From Chitinophaga pinensis (GTDB lineage Bacteria; Bacteroidota; Bacteroidia; M30B66), in contig CALQJV010000036.1 of assembly GCA_943330985.1 (NCBI GenBank), positions 1-8,232 on the forward strand: a stretch of 8,232 nt of DNA. Direction: 5' to 3'. How positions within the stretch are numbered: the first letter of the stretch is position 1; each line of letters opens with the position of its first letter. The notes beneath the pieces were generated by a model, which worked only from the letters and a program-made list of their open reading frames with translations, was not told where the DNA came from and did no database searches. A program made the translations under genes and the position numbers. This document shows positions 7,174 through 8,232 of the stretch, piece after piece.

Positions 7174-8118
7174 ATGGTTCAATTTCGGATATATATATTT
7201 TCATTTTTTTTCATTTTTACAACAGGTTTTTTGCTTGCTCAAAAAGACCAATCACTTGCGCTTATCACCATTGCTCCTCCTGATACGATTCCTCCTGATT
7301 TGCATGAATTAGAAGAGTTTTCGGAGGAAGAAGATGATTCTGCCGCTGCCGATTTGGAGTCTTTCGAAAACATCAACGATGAGGATATTTGTGCACTCAT
7401 TAATTGTGATTTATACAACGCTATTTGGGATACAACACGAATAAATCCCTATGGTTTGAATCTCAAAGAGAAGAAAGATTCAACATTTTTAACCTTATTT
7501 CATGATGTGCAATGCGATTATGCGCACCCAACTTGCGGTGAAATAACTTCTGAATTTGGTTTTCGTCGTACACGATATCACTATGGCATCGATATAAATT
7601 TGGAAACGGGTGATGAAGTACTTGCAGTTTTTGAGGGAACAGTTCGGGTTGCTAGGTTTAGTCCTTCGTATGGATATTACGTAATTATTCGTCATCTTAA
7701 TGGACTTGAAACCTTGTACGCACATCTTTCGCGAATCAATGTTTCGGCTGGCAAATACATTCAAGCAGGCGATCGTCTTGGTTTGGGCGGAAATACCGGG
7801 CATTCTCGTGGAAGTCATTTGCATTTTGAAGTGCGATTCTTGGGCCAACAAATTAATCCGCGGGATGTAATTTCTTTCGAAGACTATACTTGCAGCACCA
7901 AGGAATTGTGCATCAGTCCAGCTAATTTCGATTATTTAAGAAAGGTTGAAAAGCACAAAGCAGAAGTTTCGAAACATAGATACCACAAGATTCGCAAGGG
8001 AGATACACTCAGTAAAATTGCACGTAAAAACAGAACCACCGTTTCCAAACTGTGCAAACTCAATAGAATGAGTAAGAAAACGAAATTACGCCCAGGGAAA
8101 CGCATACGAGTAGCATAA
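7174..8118 (+). CDS. Secreted M23 (LytM-type) endopeptidase with C-terminal LysM
   Basis: This 314-residue cell wall hydrolase is expected to cut peptide cross-links of peptidoglycan in the periplasm. Residues 1-22 are a signal peptide (hydrophobic core IYIFSFFFIFTTGFLLA). Residues of about 42-71 form a strongly acidic linker full of E and D. Residues of about 122-232 are the M23 domain. Its metal and catalytic residues all appear intact: H136-x3-D140 (HYGID), H184 (YAHLS) and H215-x-H217 (HLHFE). H136, D140 and H217 should bind zinc. Residues of about 269-313 are a single LysM domain (HKIRKGDTLSKIARKN...LRPGKRI), which binds glycan strands. Six of seven mature cysteines fall in three close pairs (73/78, 114/121, 240/246), suggesting disulfides. 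The ATG at 7174 is chosen because the TTG 45 nt upstream sits inside the promoter and would put 15 extra residues before the signal peptide. No terminator is seen; the heptamer array starts 3 nt after the stop. Confidence 0.93.
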   Translation: MVQFRIYIFSFFFIFTTGFLLAQKDQSLALITIAPPDTIPPDLHELEEFSEEEDDSAAADLESFENINDEDICALINCDLYNAIWDTTRINPYGLNLKEKKDSTFLTLFHDVQCDYAHPTCGEITSEFGFRRTRYHYGIDINLETGDEVLAVFEGTVRVARFSPSYGYYVIIRHLNGLETLYAHLSRINVSAGKYIQAGDRLGLGGNTGHSRGSHLHFEVRFLGQQINPRDVISFEDYTCSTKELCISPANFDYLRKVEKHKAEVSKHRYHKIRKGDTLSKIARKNRTTVSKLCKLNRMSKKTKLRPGKRIRVA

Positions 8119-8121
8119 TTT

Positions 8122-8191
8122 CGTAATTGATAATTCGTAATTCGTAATTGATAATTCGTAATTCGTAATTCGTAATTGATAATTCGTAATT
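8122..8191. repeat. Heptanucleotide array, 10 units of cgtaatt / gataatt
   Basis: There are exactly ten 7-bp units in perfect register and of only two types. Seven are cgtaatt (units 1, 3, 4, 6, 7, 8, 10) and three are gataatt (units 2, 5, 9). The array begins 3 nt after the stop of the endopeptidase gene. It ends 3 nt before the stop of a possible convergent gene, so it fills the whole intergenic space. It is far purer than the related array at 956-1039 and looks young. Such 7-bp intergenic repeats resemble the short tandemly repeated sequences known from cyanobacteria, but a relation is not implied. Confidence 0.95.
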
Positions 8192-8194
8192 AGA

Positions 8195-8232
8195 TTATCT
8201 CTTCTTCTTTAATCGGATGTGAAAATATCCAC
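8195..8232 (-). CDS. Possible 3' end of a convergent gene
   Basis: On the minus strand, an open frame enters from the window edge and ends at a TAA (8197-8195) with the residues GYFHIRLKKKR. The basic tail and the convergent position next to the array would suit a gene end. Only about 11 codons are visible, and another frame (ending VDIFTSD then TAA) is also possible. No family can be named. Confidence 0.3.
   Translation of the reverse strand, partial: GYFHIRLKKKR

Overview
The window looks like chromosomal DNA of a Bacteroidota bacterium, probably of the class Flavobacteriia or close to it. The evidence is the AT-rich composition, an exported protein ending in a type IX secretion (T9SS) type A sorting domain, a promoter of the Bacteroidota form (TTG, 20 nt, TAnnTTTG), and large proteins of types I associate only with this phylum. 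No lineage can be fixed without a database search.

Layout. Positions 1-163 are the 3' end of a LolD-like ABC transporter ATPase gene. A gene-free stretch of about 960 bp follows (164-1127). It holds a 223/224-bp tandem repeat present 2.7 times (343-955), then a degenerate array of 7-bp units (956-1039) that runs up to the upstream region of the next gene. Gene 1128-1916 (+) encodes a small exported thioredoxin-fold protein with a CGTC motif and a T9SS tail. It converges on a 1486-residue exported protein of unknown function (1999-6459, -), and a perfect 19-bp hairpin between them probably terminates both. Upstream of the large gene on the same strand lies a YkgJ-type cysteine-cluster protein (6563-7084, -). 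That gene is divergent from an M23 (LytM-type) peptidoglycan endopeptidase with a C-terminal LysM domain (7174-8118, +). Three bases after the endopeptidase stop, a second, cleaner array of the same 7-bp units begins (8122-8191). The window ends in what may be the tail of a convergent gene.

Function. Most of the genes concern the cell envelope: lipoprotein or ABC export, a secreted redox-type protein, a large exported protein, and a cell wall hydrolase. I do not see one defined pathway. The two minus-strand genes may form an operon, since the gap is 103 nt and no strong internal promoter or terminator is visible. The divergent control region at 7085-7173 contains a good promoter for the endopeptidase and shows that its start is the ATG at 7174, not an upstream TTG.

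I see no obvious new defence, mobile or biosynthetic system. The most unusual content is non-coding: the 223-bp tandem repeat with a decayed ORF-like core and patchy identity between copies, and the two heptamer arrays that share the same unit and keep a strict 7-bp register. The large unknown protein is the most interesting coding feature.
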